NCBI GenBank assembly: GCA_038321775.1
Contig: JBBQFI010000005.1
Coordinates: forward strand, 124,001-188,000
Reading direction: 5' to 3'
Source: JBBQFI01 sp038321775
GTDB lineage: Bacteria; Verrucomicrobiota; Verrucomicrobiia; Chthoniobacterales; UBA10450
DNA: 64,000 nt
In this document: one piece after another, positions 7,711 to 16,947 of the stretch
Layout: every line of letters starts with the position of its first letter
How positions within the stretch are numbered: position 1 is the stretch's first letter
The notes under the pieces: generated by a model
Seen by the model: the letters and a program-made list of their open reading frames with translations, nothing else
Told to the model about the DNA's origin: nothing
Database searches by the model: none
Made by a program: the position numbers and the translations under genes

Positions 7711-8685
7711 CTACAACCTCAGGTAAAGCGTGAGCGTTCCGAAATCGATGATGCCGTGGTGCAGTTGCAAAATTTCGGAGCCAAGTAGACCTGCCACCGG
7801 AGTTTTGGCTTCGAGCATTTTGCCGTGGACCAAACCTTCAAGGTCCATGACTCCAACTTCTTTTTTCCGGAAATGAACCGTGCCGATGGTAAGACGATTG
7901 ATGGTGGCGAGTTGAAGTCCGCGTTCGCTTAGATTCACGCCGGCTGAGCTGTAAGGCGTGTTGCGCACGGGAATTTTCATGCGGTGCATAAAACGTCGAT
8001 GCATGAGCGTGGCGAAGGCACCGGTATCAACCATGAGCTGCGCCGGCGCACCGTTTATGTTTCCGTCGACATACAGATTGTAGTTTTGACTGACGTGAAG
8101 CGGCACGCCGCGAAGCCCGCGGAAATTGTATCCCGGCACGCTGCCTTGATACGAGGGATCCATTTTCAAGATGAGGGTCTGCGTCTCACAATCGACGATG
8201 GCGCTGGTGGGAAAGAGAATGTCGGCGCCGAGAATTCCATCGATTGGTTCCTCCTTCAAAGCTCGCGCGGCGCGGCTCGCGCGGGTGAGGTCGATCAGGA
8301 CCATCGGTTCGTCGATGAGGTTGAGTGCGCCAAGCTGCAGATGCTTGGCGATGGCGACATTATTAAAACCTCCATTGATCTGGACGCGACTCGGAATTTT
8401 TGACTTCACCGGAATCGCGTCGAGACGGAAATGTTGCCGCCGGTTCATGGCGATCGCGCTGATCGGCGCGCCAGTGTCGACTCCGAGCAAAGCCGGTTTG
8501 CCATTAATCGAAGCGCGCACAAGCAGATGATTTTGCTGTGAACGTTCGAGCGGGAGCGCTTCGAACTGGATTCTTTCCACCGGCTGTGGCCGCACTGCCG
8601 CCGCGCCGAGGATTGAAGGGAAAAATAAAACAGCGGCTCCAAGGAGAACGCATTTTTTGGAAAAGCGCCGGAACGGGAGAATCAC
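7711..8685 (-). CDS. Secreted retropepsin-like aspartyl protease
   Basis: The product is 324 residues with an N-terminal hydrophobic signal (CVLLGAAVLFFPSILGAAA). It contains two aspartyl-protease-like halves: GVDTGAPISAIAMN near residue 70 and MVDTGAFATLMHRR near residue 217, each with the catalytic DTG. Glycine-rich flap and closing segments (ILGADIL, LLGSEIL) follow each half. The family includes exported pepsin/retropepsin-like proteins of unknown targets. It is convergent with the DUF5069 gene and divergent from the S9 peptidase gene. Confidence 0.85.
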   Translation of the reverse strand: MILPFRRFSKKCVLLGAAVLFFPSILGAAAVRPQPVERIQFEALPLERSQQNHLLVRASINGKPALLGVDTGAPISAIAMNRRQHFRLDAIPVKSKIPSRVQINGGFNNVAIAKHLQLGALNLIDEPMVLIDLTRASRAARALKEEPIDGILGADILFPTSAIVDCETQTLILKMDPSYQGSVPGYNFRGLRGVPLHVSQNYNLYVDGNINGAPAQLMVDTGAFATLMHRRFMHRMKIPVRNTPYSSAGVNLSERGLQLATINRLTIGTVHFRKKEVGVMDLEGLVHGKMLEAKTPVAGLLGSEILQLHHGIIDFGTLTLYLRL

Positions 8686-8802
8686 GCGCCCGAGACTAGC
8701 GTACTTTATTGTTTGCAGGTGATTAATTTTCGTTGCCCGCGGATGGTTGCACGCAAGTAGCTTTAACGGGAATCTCTCACTCGACCCAACGTCTACATCG
8801 CC

Positions 8803-10902
8803 ATGAAACTTCTTATCTCATTCTTTCTAGTCGCTACCGTTTCTGTTTTCGCTCAACCAGTGCCCACCGCTGCAAAGCATCCATTCACCTTCCAGGACAT
8901 GATGTCGTTGAAACGCGTGGGCGAACCGGTCCCATCGCCGGACGGGAAGTGGATTCTCTTCGCGGCCGAGGATGTCAATCTCGAAGCAAACACCAAAACG
9001 TCGCATCTCTGGATTGTTCCGGCCGCAGGAGGAGAAGCGCGCCGCTTGGATCAAACTTCCAACGGTGAAGAACGTCCACGGCTCTCGCACGATGGGCATC
9101 GTCTCATTTTCACATCAAAGGCAACCGATCCAACGCAAATCTGGATTTGCGATTTTGATTCGAACACCGGCGCGCTAATCGGCCAGTCGCGTCAGCTGAC
9201 ACATATTTCCACCGGCGCGGATGGCGGAACCTGGGCGGCGGACGGCAAGAATGTTCTCTTCGTTTCCGCCGTTTATCCGGAAGCCAAGGACGATGCCGAA
9301 AACAAGCGCCGCGATGAAGAACTGAAGAAGAGCAAAGTAAAGGCGAAGATTTTCTCGCACCTGCTTTATCGGCACTGGAACGCGTTCTACGAATTTAAGC
9401 ACAGTCATCTTTTCGTCATCAGCGTGGCTGGAAATGCGCCAGCACGCGATCTCACACCCGGCGATCACGATGTGCCGCCGTTCTCGTTAGGCGGCCAGGA
9501 CATGTATGCGGTTTCGCCCGACGGGCAGGAGGTCGCCTACACGAGCAACATCGATGAAGTCGGGGCGACGAGCACGAACAACGAGATTTTCACGGTGCGT
9601 ATCACAGGCGGCCCGTCGCGGAAATTTTCCACGAGTCCGGGCAGCGATTCGACACCGCTCTATTCGGGCGACGGAAAATATCTCGCCTGGAGATCGCAGG
9701 CGCGCGCGGGTTGCGAGTCCGATAAATTTGCGCTCGTCATCTGCGATCGGATGTCAGGCGAGATTCGGGACCTAACGAAAAATTTTGATCGATCGGTAGG
9801 TAGCTATGCTTGGGTTACCCATGGCGGCGGCATCGATTTCATCGCGGAAGATCGTGGTGCCAGCAGATTTTTTTATGTTTCGCCTTATATGAAGGACTCT
9901 GTTCAACCGTCACTCGACTTGGGTCCTGGCAACTATCATTTCGACGACTTGGTGGTGGGGAATGACGATGTCTCCTACTACACGCGGCAGTCTGCGGCGG
10001 CACCCGCTGAAATATGGCGATCACTTAACTCGGACGAAAAGGCGAAAGCGGCAGGCATGAAGCCGGGCGATTACCAAGTGACGCACATGAACGACGCGCC
10101 TCTCTCGCAAATCGACATGCGGCCGCTCGAATCCTTTGTCTTCAAAGGTGCGAACGATGAAAACGTCCAGGGATTCATTCTGAAACCGCCCGGATTCGAT
10201 CAGAACAAAAAATATCCGCTGAAATTTTTGATCCATGGCGGTCCGGAAGGCGCTTGGGAAGATTCATGGACCTATCGCTGGAATGCGGAACTCTTCGCCG
10301 CGAACGGCTATGTCGTTGTCATGATTAACTTTCATGGCTCGACGGGTTACGGGCAGAAATTCACGGATTCGATCCAGGGCGATTGGGGCGGCAAGCCCTA
10401 TGTCGATCTGATGAAGGGACTCGATTACGTGGAGAAGGCGTATCCGTTCATCGACAAAAATCGCGAGGCGGCGCTCGGGGCGAGCTACGGCGGTTACATG
10501 GCGAACTGGATCCTGGGCCATACCGATCGCTTTAAATGCGTCGTTTCGCACGACGGCACGTTCAACACCGAATCGGCTTACGGGACGACGGAAGAGCTTT
10601 GGTTCATCGAGTACGAATTCAAAGGTCCCCCTTGGAAAAACCGTGAGCTTTATCGCAAATGGTCGCCGCATTTGTTCGCCGAAAAAATGAAGACACCAAC
10701 ATTGGTTGTGCACGGCCAGCTCGATTATCGGCTCGATGTCAGCGAAGGATTTCAACTCTTTACCACGCTGCAGCGACTGAAAGTGCCTTCGAAAATGTTG
10801 TATTTCCCCGATGAAGGCCACTGGGTTTCAAAGCCGCAGAATTCGCGGCTCTGGTACAAAACGGTCAACGATTGGGTCAATCAATGGACGAACGCGAAAT
10901 AG
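8803..10902 (+). CDS. Secreted S9-family prolyl oligopeptidase-type peptidase
   Basis: The product is 699 residues. A signal peptide (MKLLISFFLVATVSVFA) precedes an N-terminal beta-propeller rich in SPDGK and DGxxL repeats (about 30-420). The C-terminal alpha/beta-hydrolase domain has the nucleophile motif GASYGGYM near residue 560, an Asp in QLDYRLD near 640 and the His in DEGHW near 671, which complete the triad. Length and layout match dipeptidyl-peptidase-5-like S9C enzymes that cleave short peptides in the periplasm. ATG 8803 is chosen because the signal peptide begins there. Confidence 0.92.
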   Translation: MKLLISFFLVATVSVFAQPVPTAAKHPFTFQDMMSLKRVGEPVPSPDGKWILFAAEDVNLEANTKTSHLWIVPAAGGEARRLDQTSNGEERPRLSHDGHRLIFTSKATDPTQIWICDFDSNTGALIGQSRQLTHISTGADGGTWAADGKNVLFVSAVYPEAKDDAENKRRDEELKKSKVKAKIFSHLLYRHWNAFYEFKHSHLFVISVAGNAPARDLTPGDHDVPPFSLGGQDMYAVSPDGQEVAYTSNIDEVGATSTNNEIFTVRITGGPSRKFSTSPGSDSTPLYSGDGKYLAWRSQARAGCESDKFALVICDRMSGEIRDLTKNFDRSVGSYAWVTHGGGIDFIAEDRGASRFFYVSPYMKDSVQPSLDLGPGNYHFDDLVVGNDDVSYYTRQSAAAPAEIWRSLNSDEKAKAAGMKPGDYQVTHMNDAPLSQIDMRPLESFVFKGANDENVQGFILKPPGFDQNKKYPLKFLIHGGPEGAWEDSWTYRWNAELFAANGYVVVMINFHGSTGYGQKFTDSIQGDWGGKPYVDLMKGLDYVEKAYPFIDKNREAALGASYGGYMANWILGHTDRFKCVVSHDGTFNTESAYGTTEELWFIEYEFKGPPWKNRELYRKWSPHLFAEKMKTPTLVVHGQLDYRLDVSEGFQLFTTLQRLKVPSKMLYFPDEGHWVSKPQNSRLWYKTVNDWVNQWTNAK

Positions 10903-10917
10903 AATTGCCTAACGAGT

Positions 10918-12345
10918 GTGAAGTCTGATTCGCTCCAATCCACGATTCTCATCGTCGATGACGAAAAGCATACGCGTGACGGGTTGCGCCGTTTGCTCGA
11001 GAACGATTACGACACTTACGTGGCGGAAGATATTCGCGGCGCGATGGACGTGATGGAACGCGAACCGATCGATCTGCTCGTGACCGATCTGCGACTCGCG
11101 GGCGAAGATGGAATGACGCTGATCGATCGCGCGCTCAAGCTTCCGCATGCGCCCATCGTGATCATGATGACGGCGTACGGCTCGGTCGACACCGCAGTCG
11201 AGGCGATGAAACGCGGCGCTTACGATTTTGTGACGAAGCCGCTCAATCTCGACAAAGTCGAAATTATGATTGGGCGCGCGTTGCAAACACGCCGCATGGA
11301 ACAGGAAAATCGGACGCTGCGCCAGCAGGTGGACGAACGTTACGGACTGGAAAATGTCGTCGGCGAATCGCTGGCCTTACGCGAAGTGCTCGACACGATC
11401 CGCCAAATCGCACCGTCCTCGGCGAATGTGCTGATCGAAGGCGAAACCGGCACGGGCAAGGAACTCGCGGCGCACGCCATTCACAATCTGAGCCGGCGAA
11501 ACAAAGCGAAATTTGTCACGGTGCATTGTGCGGCGCTTTCGCCCACGCTCTTGGAAAGCGAACTCTTCGGTCACGAGCGCGGCGCGTTTACCGGCGCGCA
11601 CGAGCGCCGCATCGGCCGGTTCGAGCAGGCGAACGGCGGCACGATTTTTCTCGATGAAATCGGCGAGATCGATCCGAGCACACAGGTCAAATTATTGCGC
11701 GTGATCAGCGAAGAGCGCGCCTTCGAACGCGTCGGTGGGAATCAACCTTTGCGCGCCGACGTTCGTCTCATCGCCGCGACCAACAAGGATCTCGCGCAGC
11801 TGGTGAAAGACGGGAAATTTCGCGACGATCTTTATTTTCGTCTCAACGTCGTGCACATCACGATGCCGCCGTTGCGCGATCGCAAGGAAGATATTCCGCT
11901 TCTCGTTCGCGAATTCCTGCGACATTTCTGCAAAGCGAACGATAAACCGCTTCTTGAGCTCGACTCTGATGCAATGAATGCGCTGCTCACTTATGATTGG
12001 CCCGGCAACGTGCGCGAACTGCGCACCGCGATCGAGCATGGAGTGGTCATGGCCTCAGGCCCGAGAATCACGATTCGCGATCTTCCGACAAATTTACGTC
12101 ACGCGGTGGTGGCGGACTTGCCCGGCGGCATTACGCCAGCGGAAGCGTTCGCCGAAAAATCAAATCCGCTCGACCTGCGCGCAACCGAGAACCGATTGAT
12201 CATGCAAGCGCTCGCGACGACGAATGGAAACATAACGACGGCGGCGAAGAAGCTCGGGATCAGCCGGCGAACTTTGCATCGCAAAATTAACGAGCTGAAT
12301 TTGAAGGAAAATTCCGGAACCCGAAACGCGAAATCGGAAAAATAG
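10918..12345 (+). CDS. Sigma-54-dependent response regulator, NtrC family
   Basis: The product is 475 residues with three domains. The receiver is at about 8-125, with acidic pocket DD14-15, phosphoacceptor Asp57 and Lys in VTKPLN. The AAA+ domain is at about 150-380, with Walker A GETGTGKE, the sigma-54 contact loop GAFTGA, and Walker B IFLDEIGE. A Fis-type helix-turn-helix lies at about 425-460 (ITTAAKKLGISRRTLHRKI). It would activate RpoN promoters when phosphorylated. No histidine kinase is next to it. Translation begins at GTG 10918, immediately after a GCCTAACGA motif at 10907-10915. Confidence 0.93.
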   Translation: MKSDSLQSTILIVDDEKHTRDGLRRLLENDYDTYVAEDIRGAMDVMEREPIDLLVTDLRLAGEDGMTLIDRALKLPHAPIVIMMTAYGSVDTAVEAMKRGAYDFVTKPLNLDKVEIMIGRALQTRRMEQENRTLRQQVDERYGLENVVGESLALREVLDTIRQIAPSSANVLIEGETGTGKELAAHAIHNLSRRNKAKFVTVHCAALSPTLLESELFGHERGAFTGAHERRIGRFEQANGGTIFLDEIGEIDPSTQVKLLRVISEERAFERVGGNQPLRADVRLIAATNKDLAQLVKDGKFRDDLYFRLNVVHITMPPLRDRKEDIPLLVREFLRHFCKANDKPLLELDSDAMNALLTYDWPGNVRELRTAIEHGVVMASGPRITIRDLPTNLRHAVVADLPGGITPAEAFAEKSNPLDLRATENRLIMQALATTNGNITTAAKKLGISRRTLHRKINELNLKENSGTRNAKSEK

Positions 12346-12408
12346 AGCGAATGACGACAATGAATTCTATTTCGCAATCTGTGATGCGGGATTCGGAATT
12401 GCCACATC

Positions 12409-14142
12409 ATGCCAGGTAGCGCCGACGCAATTCAGGGACTCGTCTACGCCCTCGAGGCCGGCGGTCTCGCAATTTGGGTACGTCGCGGTCTCACCGTCCT
12501 GGCGGTGTTGTTGCTTGGGATTTTTTATTTCATTCACGAATTCCAGGGACTGGCCACGTCCCAGGCGATGGATCAGGCGCAGATCGGCCGGCAAATCGCG
12601 AGCGGACATGGCTGGCATACCAATTTGATTCGGCCGCGCGCCATCGGCCAACTTCAGAGCCACGGCAAAAACGTGCAGCAGCGAATTTGGACCGACACCT
12701 ACAACGCGCCTCTTCCTCCGCTCGTCGATGCGATCGCTCTTTTCCCCGTAAGGTCGCAATGGAAAATGACGCCGCGCGATATCACTTATGTCGGCGACAA
12801 GGCGATCGTCTCTGTTTCGATCCTCTTATTTCTCGCCTCGCTTGTAGTGTTGTTTTTCATCGCGCGACGTTTGTTTGATCAGCAGCTGGCCTGGCTCGCA
12901 TGCTCGCTCGTCCTGATTTGCGACACCATCTGGCAATACTCCCTCACCGGTTTGCCCCAGATGCTGTTGCTGTTTCTTTTTAGCCTAACGATTTATTCCC
13001 TAGTACGCGCGGTGCAGGCTCAGTTTACCGGCAGAGTAGTTGGAATCTGGCTCGCTCTTGCCGGCGTCGGTTTCGGATTACTCGCCCTTTCACATGCTCT
13101 CACCATCTGGATTTTTCTGGGCGCTTTGATTTATTGCGCGATCTTTTTTCGCCCACGTGGTTACGCCGCGTTGATCATCCTAGTGGCCTTCGCCATTATT
13201 TATATACCCTGGCTGATCCGGAATTTTATCGTCTGCGGACAGCCCGGCGGCCTCGCAATCTATTCTATTCTCGACGGTGTGCGTTACAGCGAAGCGGGAT
13301 GGATGCGGCACATCGATCTGAATTTACAGGAACTCGGCCTCGGAAATTTTCGAATTAAGATTATCGGGGAATTCAGCAAACAACTCGGTCGCCTTTTTGA
13401 ATACTTGGGATGGAGCGCCGTTGCCCCATTATTTTTCGTTAGCCTAATGCACCGTTTTAAACGTCCGGAAACTGCGGCCATGCGCTGGATGATTTTGACG
13501 ATGTGGATGGGCGCTGTTGTAGGCATGTCTGTCTATGGAGTGCCGGAAGAGCAACACTTCGCCGCGAATCAACTTCATCTTCTCTTCATTCCATTGCTGA
13601 CATGCTACGGACTTGCGTTTCTGCTCGTGCTCTGGAATCGACTCGAAATTGATTTCCGCATCGCTCGGATCGGGTTCCTTGCGCTGGTTTTTCTGCTTTG
13701 CGGTTGGCCCATGATTAACACGATCGCATTGGCGCCGACGAAACGGTTCTTTCGGTGGCCACCGTACGTTCCCCCGTACATCGCGGTCTTGAATAGTTGG
13801 ATGAAACCAAACGAAATCACCGCGTCGGATATACCTTGGGCCATCGCCTGGTATGCAGATCGCCCGGCGTTATGGCTGCCGGAAAATGTTCGCGTGATGA
13901 CCGATCTTAACGATTACAAAATCCTGGGAGAATCGATCAACGGCCTCTACATCACGCCACTTAGCGCTGGCCAAAATACCCTGGGCGACATCCAAAAAGG
14001 TGAATACAAAGATTGGGCCGCAGTCATCTTGCGCAATCTCGATGTCTCGCGATTTCCGCTACCTTGGGCGACTCTCCTTGGCCTCGATAACGAATGCATA
14101 TTCTTTAGCGACCACGATCGACAAAAGGGTCAGGAGCCATAA
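12409..14142 (+). CDS. GT-C-like polytopic membrane glycosyltransferase (putative)
   Basis: The product is 577 residues with about ten or more transmembrane helices (for example LTVLAVLLLGIFYFI and AIVSVSILLFLASLVVLFFIA). A soluble loop sits between helices 1 and 2, with acidic residues (SQAMDQAQIGRQIASGHG), and a soluble C-terminal portion is present. This topology is like GT39/ArnT-type GT-C transferases, which move sugars or other groups from polyprenyl phosphates on the periplasmic side. The resemblance is topological, and the donor and acceptor are unknown. Confidence 0.65.
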   Translation: MPGSADAIQGLVYALEAGGLAIWVRRGLTVLAVLLLGIFYFIHEFQGLATSQAMDQAQIGRQIASGHGWHTNLIRPRAIGQLQSHGKNVQQRIWTDTYNAPLPPLVDAIALFPVRSQWKMTPRDITYVGDKAIVSVSILLFLASLVVLFFIARRLFDQQLAWLACSLVLICDTIWQYSLTGLPQMLLLFLFSLTIYSLVRAVQAQFTGRVVGIWLALAGVGFGLLALSHALTIWIFLGALIYCAIFFRPRGYAALIILVAFAIIYIPWLIRNFIVCGQPGGLAIYSILDGVRYSEAGWMRHIDLNLQELGLGNFRIKIIGEFSKQLGRLFEYLGWSAVAPLFFVSLMHRFKRPETAAMRWMILTMWMGAVVGMSVYGVPEEQHFAANQLHLLFIPLLTCYGLAFLLVLWNRLEIDFRIARIGFLALVFLLCGWPMINTIALAPTKRFFRWPPYVPPYIAVLNSWMKPNEITASDIPWAIAWYADRPALWLPENVRVMTDLNDYKILGESINGLYITPLSAGQNTLGDIQKGEYKDWAAVILRNLDVSRFPLPWATLLGLDNECIFFSDHDRQKGQEP

Positions 14143-14185
14143 TCGAAACGGCACGCGCGGCTGCACGACGTAGTTTCAGGTTTAC

Positions 14186-15601
14186 GTGACCGGCATAGCA
14201 GCTTTGAATACGGACGTGGCGCAGGAGAAAAAAATCTTTGGCACGGATGGCGTCCGCGGTGTTGCGAACGTCGAACCGGTCACCGCGGAAACGGCACTGA
14301 AACTGGGGCGCGCCGCAGCCCACGTGTTTATGAATTTGAACCCGCGCGAACATCCCGCGGGCGCGCGTCCGAAAATCGTTCTCGGCAAAGACACGCGGCT
14401 TTCCGGTTACATGCTGGAAAACGCACTCGTTGCCGGCATCACTTCGTTAGGCGTGGATGTTTTACTGATCGGGCCGTTGCCGACACCAGGTGTTGCCTAC
14501 ATCACGCGTTCCCTCCGCGCTGATGCGGGCATCGTGCTTTCCGCTTCGCATAATTCCTACGAGGACAACGGCATCAAATTTTTCCGGCACGACGGCTATA
14601 AGCTCGACGACAAAATCGAACAGCAAATCGAGGAGCTGGTTTTCACTGGCGAAATCGATTCCATTCGGCCGACGGCGGGAAAAATTGGACGCGCACGCCG
14701 CATCGATGATGCGCTGGGTCGTTACGTGGAATTTGCGAAGACGAGTTTCCCGCGCGGCCGATCTTTGGAAAAAATGCGCATCGCGGTCGATGCCGGCAAT
14801 GGCGCGGCATACAAATCGACGCCCTGTATTCTCCGCGAACTCGGTGCTGACCTAACGATTGCGCATAACGAACCGAACGGGACCAACATCAACGGCGGCT
14901 GCGGTAGCACCCATCCCGAGGAAATTCAGCGCATCGTCAAAGAGAGCGGCGCGCAAGTAGGTATCACGCACGACGGCGATGCGGATCGCGTTCTTCTTTG
15001 CGATGAAAAAGGCGAGATCGTCGATGGCGATGAGATTCTTGCCATTGCTTCAATTGATTTGCTTGGGTCCGGCCAGCTTCGCGAAAACACGTTGGTTGCG
15101 ACAGTCATGAGCAACTTCGGTCTCGACGAAGCGCTCGCTGCCCAAGGCGGCAAAGTGCTGCGCACGAAAGTCGGCGATCGCTATGTCATTGAGGAAATGG
15201 TGCAACGAAACCTGAACCTCGGCGGCGAACAAAGCGGTCACATGATTTTCCGCGATTTTTCAACGACGGGTGACGGCATCGTCAGCGCGCTCCAGATTTT
15301 GCGCATCATGCAGGCGAGTGGCCGGCCCCTGAGCGAACTGAAAAAATGCCTGACGAAATATCCACAGGCGCAACGGAATTTGCTCGTGAGACAAAAACCG
15401 CCGCTCTCGGAACTCACAACGGTGATGAAGCTCGTGAATGAAGCCGAGAAAGAACTTTCCGGTAAAGGTCGCGTGCTCCTGCGTTACTCAGGAACAGAAC
15501 CAAAAATCCGACTGCTCATCGAGGGCCGCGAACTGGATCGAATCGATCAGCAGGCGAACCGAATTGCGGATGCAATTCAAAACGCAATCGGGGCAAATTA
15601 A
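14186..15601 (+). CDS. glmM: Phosphoglucosamine mutase
   Basis: This cytosolic enzyme interconverts glucosamine-6-phosphate and glucosamine-1-phosphate for UDP-GlcNAc and peptidoglycan synthesis. At 471 residues it is close to the family length. FGTDGVRG is at the front, the phosphoserine loop is LSASHNSYEDNGIKFF, the metal loop is DGDADR, and the C-terminal phosphate-binding segment is RYSGTEPKIR. The GTG at 14186 gives about 15 extra residues before the conserved KKIFGTDGVRG, so the exact start is uncertain. Its stop overlaps the start of scpB by one base (TAATG). Confidence 0.95.
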   Translation: MTGIAALNTDVAQEKKIFGTDGVRGVANVEPVTAETALKLGRAAAHVFMNLNPREHPAGARPKIVLGKDTRLSGYMLENALVAGITSLGVDVLLIGPLPTPGVAYITRSLRADAGIVLSASHNSYEDNGIKFFRHDGYKLDDKIEQQIEELVFTGEIDSIRPTAGKIGRARRIDDALGRYVEFAKTSFPRGRSLEKMRIAVDAGNGAAYKSTPCILRELGADLTIAHNEPNGTNINGGCGSTHPEEIQRIVKESGAQVGITHDGDADRVLLCDEKGEIVDGDEILAIASIDLLGSGQLRENTLVATVMSNFGLDEALAAQGGKVLRTKVGDRYVIEEMVQRNLNLGGEQSGHMIFRDFSTTGDGIVSALQILRIMQASGRPLSELKKCLTKYPQAQRNLLVRQKPPLSELTTVMKLVNEAEKELSGKGRVLLRYSGTEPKIRLLIEGRELDRIDQQANRIADAIQNAIGAN

Positions 15602-16221
15602 TGGAATTATCACAGGTCATTGACGCTTTGCTCTTCAGCGCGCAGAAGCCGCTCACGATCCGCGAGCTTCTGGCGGCGGTGAAGGGCGCCGGCGAAGCGG
15701 ACGAACTTTTGCCTAACGAGTTTGCCAGCGCCAAGGAAGCGGAAATCGCGGCTGCACTGCAAAAACTAAAGATCGAATCGATCGAACAAAAGCGCGCGTT
15801 TCAACTGCTGGAGAAGGCGGAGGGTTGGCAATTCGCGACCGATCCCGCCTATGCACAATGGGTGCGGCAACTTTATCCCGCGCCAAAAGCTGCGCGCATG
15901 AGTGCGCCCGCGCTCGAAACCCTCGCCATCATTGCCTACCGACAACCGATCACGCGCGCCGACGTTGAAGCCGTTCGTGGTGTCGCCGTCGATGGCGTTC
16001 TACAAAATTTAATGGAACGCGGTCTCGTGAAAATCGCGGGACGCGCGGATGTGCCGGGTCGGCCGTTGTTATATGAAACGACGCAATTTTTCCTCGATCA
16101 CTTCGGTTTGCGCAACCTGGCCGAATTGCCTAACGCGGAAGAATTGAAACGCCGCTATCTGCCGACCGCACCGGTAGCGCCAACACCGGCGAAAGCGAGC
16201 GAACCCGAGCCCGCGAAATAA
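15601..16221 (+). CDS. scpB: Segregation and condensation protein ScpB
   Basis: ScpB is the winged-helix (kite) subunit that bridges Smc heads with ScpA during chromosome segregation. The protein has 206 residues, with ALLFSAQKPLTIREL at the start and the conserved APALETLAIIAYRQPITRAD and VRGVAVDGVLQNLMERGLV blocks in the centre. GRPLLYETTQFFLDHFGL is followed by a proline/alanine-rich tail. It is translationally coupled to glmM; scpA is not in the window. Two GCCTAACG motifs occur in the gene (15711 and 16128), each encoding PN. Confidence 0.93.
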   Translation: MELSQVIDALLFSAQKPLTIRELLAAVKGAGEADELLPNEFASAKEAEIAAALQKLKIESIEQKRAFQLLEKAEGWQFATDPAYAQWVRQLYPAPKAARMSAPALETLAIIAYRQPITRADVEAVRGVAVDGVLQNLMERGLVKIAGRADVPGRPLLYETTQFFLDHFGLRNLAELPNAEELKRRYLPTAPVAPTPAKASEPEPAK

Positions 16222-16268
16222 AAGCGCGCTTTGCTGTTCGTTCGACATACGTTTAACGTCTCGAAGCC

Positions 16269-16916
16269 ATGAATAAATTTGCCATCGGTTGTGGTGGAAT
16301 TGTCCTGATCCTTGTTTTCGTTTTGATCGTTGGAGGAATCGCCCTCGCTACGAGTTACAATCGCCTTGTCGGTTTGCAGCAAAACGTCGATGCGAAATGG
16401 GCGCAGGTGCAGAATGTTTATCAACGACGCGCGGATTTGATCCCGAATCTCGTCAACACCGTCGCCGGTGCGGCGAATTTCGAAAAATCGACGCTGGAAG
16501 CGGTAACGAATGCCCGAGCCAGCGTCGGTCGCGTTCAACTCGACCCGACCAAAGCGCCGACGGATGCTGCGCAGCTGCAACAATTTCAAGCCGCACAGGG
16601 GCAGCTCAGCAGTGCGCTCTCACGTTTGCTTGTCGTAAGCGAAAATTATCCGGAGCTGAAGGCGAACCAAAACTTCCAACAACTGCAGGCGCAATTGGAA
16701 GGAACAGAAAATCGGATTTCAGTGGAGCGCGGAAATTTCAATGAAGCGGTGCAGACTTACAACACGACGGTGCGCCGGTTCCCGACGAATCTTTTTGCAG
16801 GCATGTTCGGATTTCAGCCGCGCCCGTTCTTCAATGCGCAACCCGGTGCGGAAAAACCGCCAGCCGTGAATTTTAATTTCGGAACGCCGTCACCTGCGCC
16901 AGCTGTCACACCATAA
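16269..16916 (+). CDS. lemA: LemA family protein
   Basis: The product is 215 residues. An N-terminal membrane anchor (GGIVLILVFVLIVGGIALA) is followed by the LemA helical domain: YNRLVGLQQNVDAKWAQVQ, QRRADLIPNLVNTV, ENYPELKANQNFQQLQAQLEGTENRI and ARRxFN-like segments (VERGNFNEAVQTYN). A proline-rich tail ends it. LemA proteins commonly occur with TPM-domain proteins, as here (next gene, 31 bases downstream). The biochemical role is not established. Confidence 0.92.
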   Translation: MNKFAIGCGGIVLILVFVLIVGGIALATSYNRLVGLQQNVDAKWAQVQNVYQRRADLIPNLVNTVAGAANFEKSTLEAVTNARASVGRVQLDPTKAPTDAAQLQQFQAAQGQLSSALSRLLVVSENYPELKANQNFQQLQAQLEGTENRISVERGNFNEAVQTYNTTVRRFPTNLFAGMFGFQPRPFFNAQPGAEKPPAVNFNFGTPSPAPAVTP

Positions 16917-16947
16917 GCGAGCTTCCCGATCCTTCCGCAAATATCGA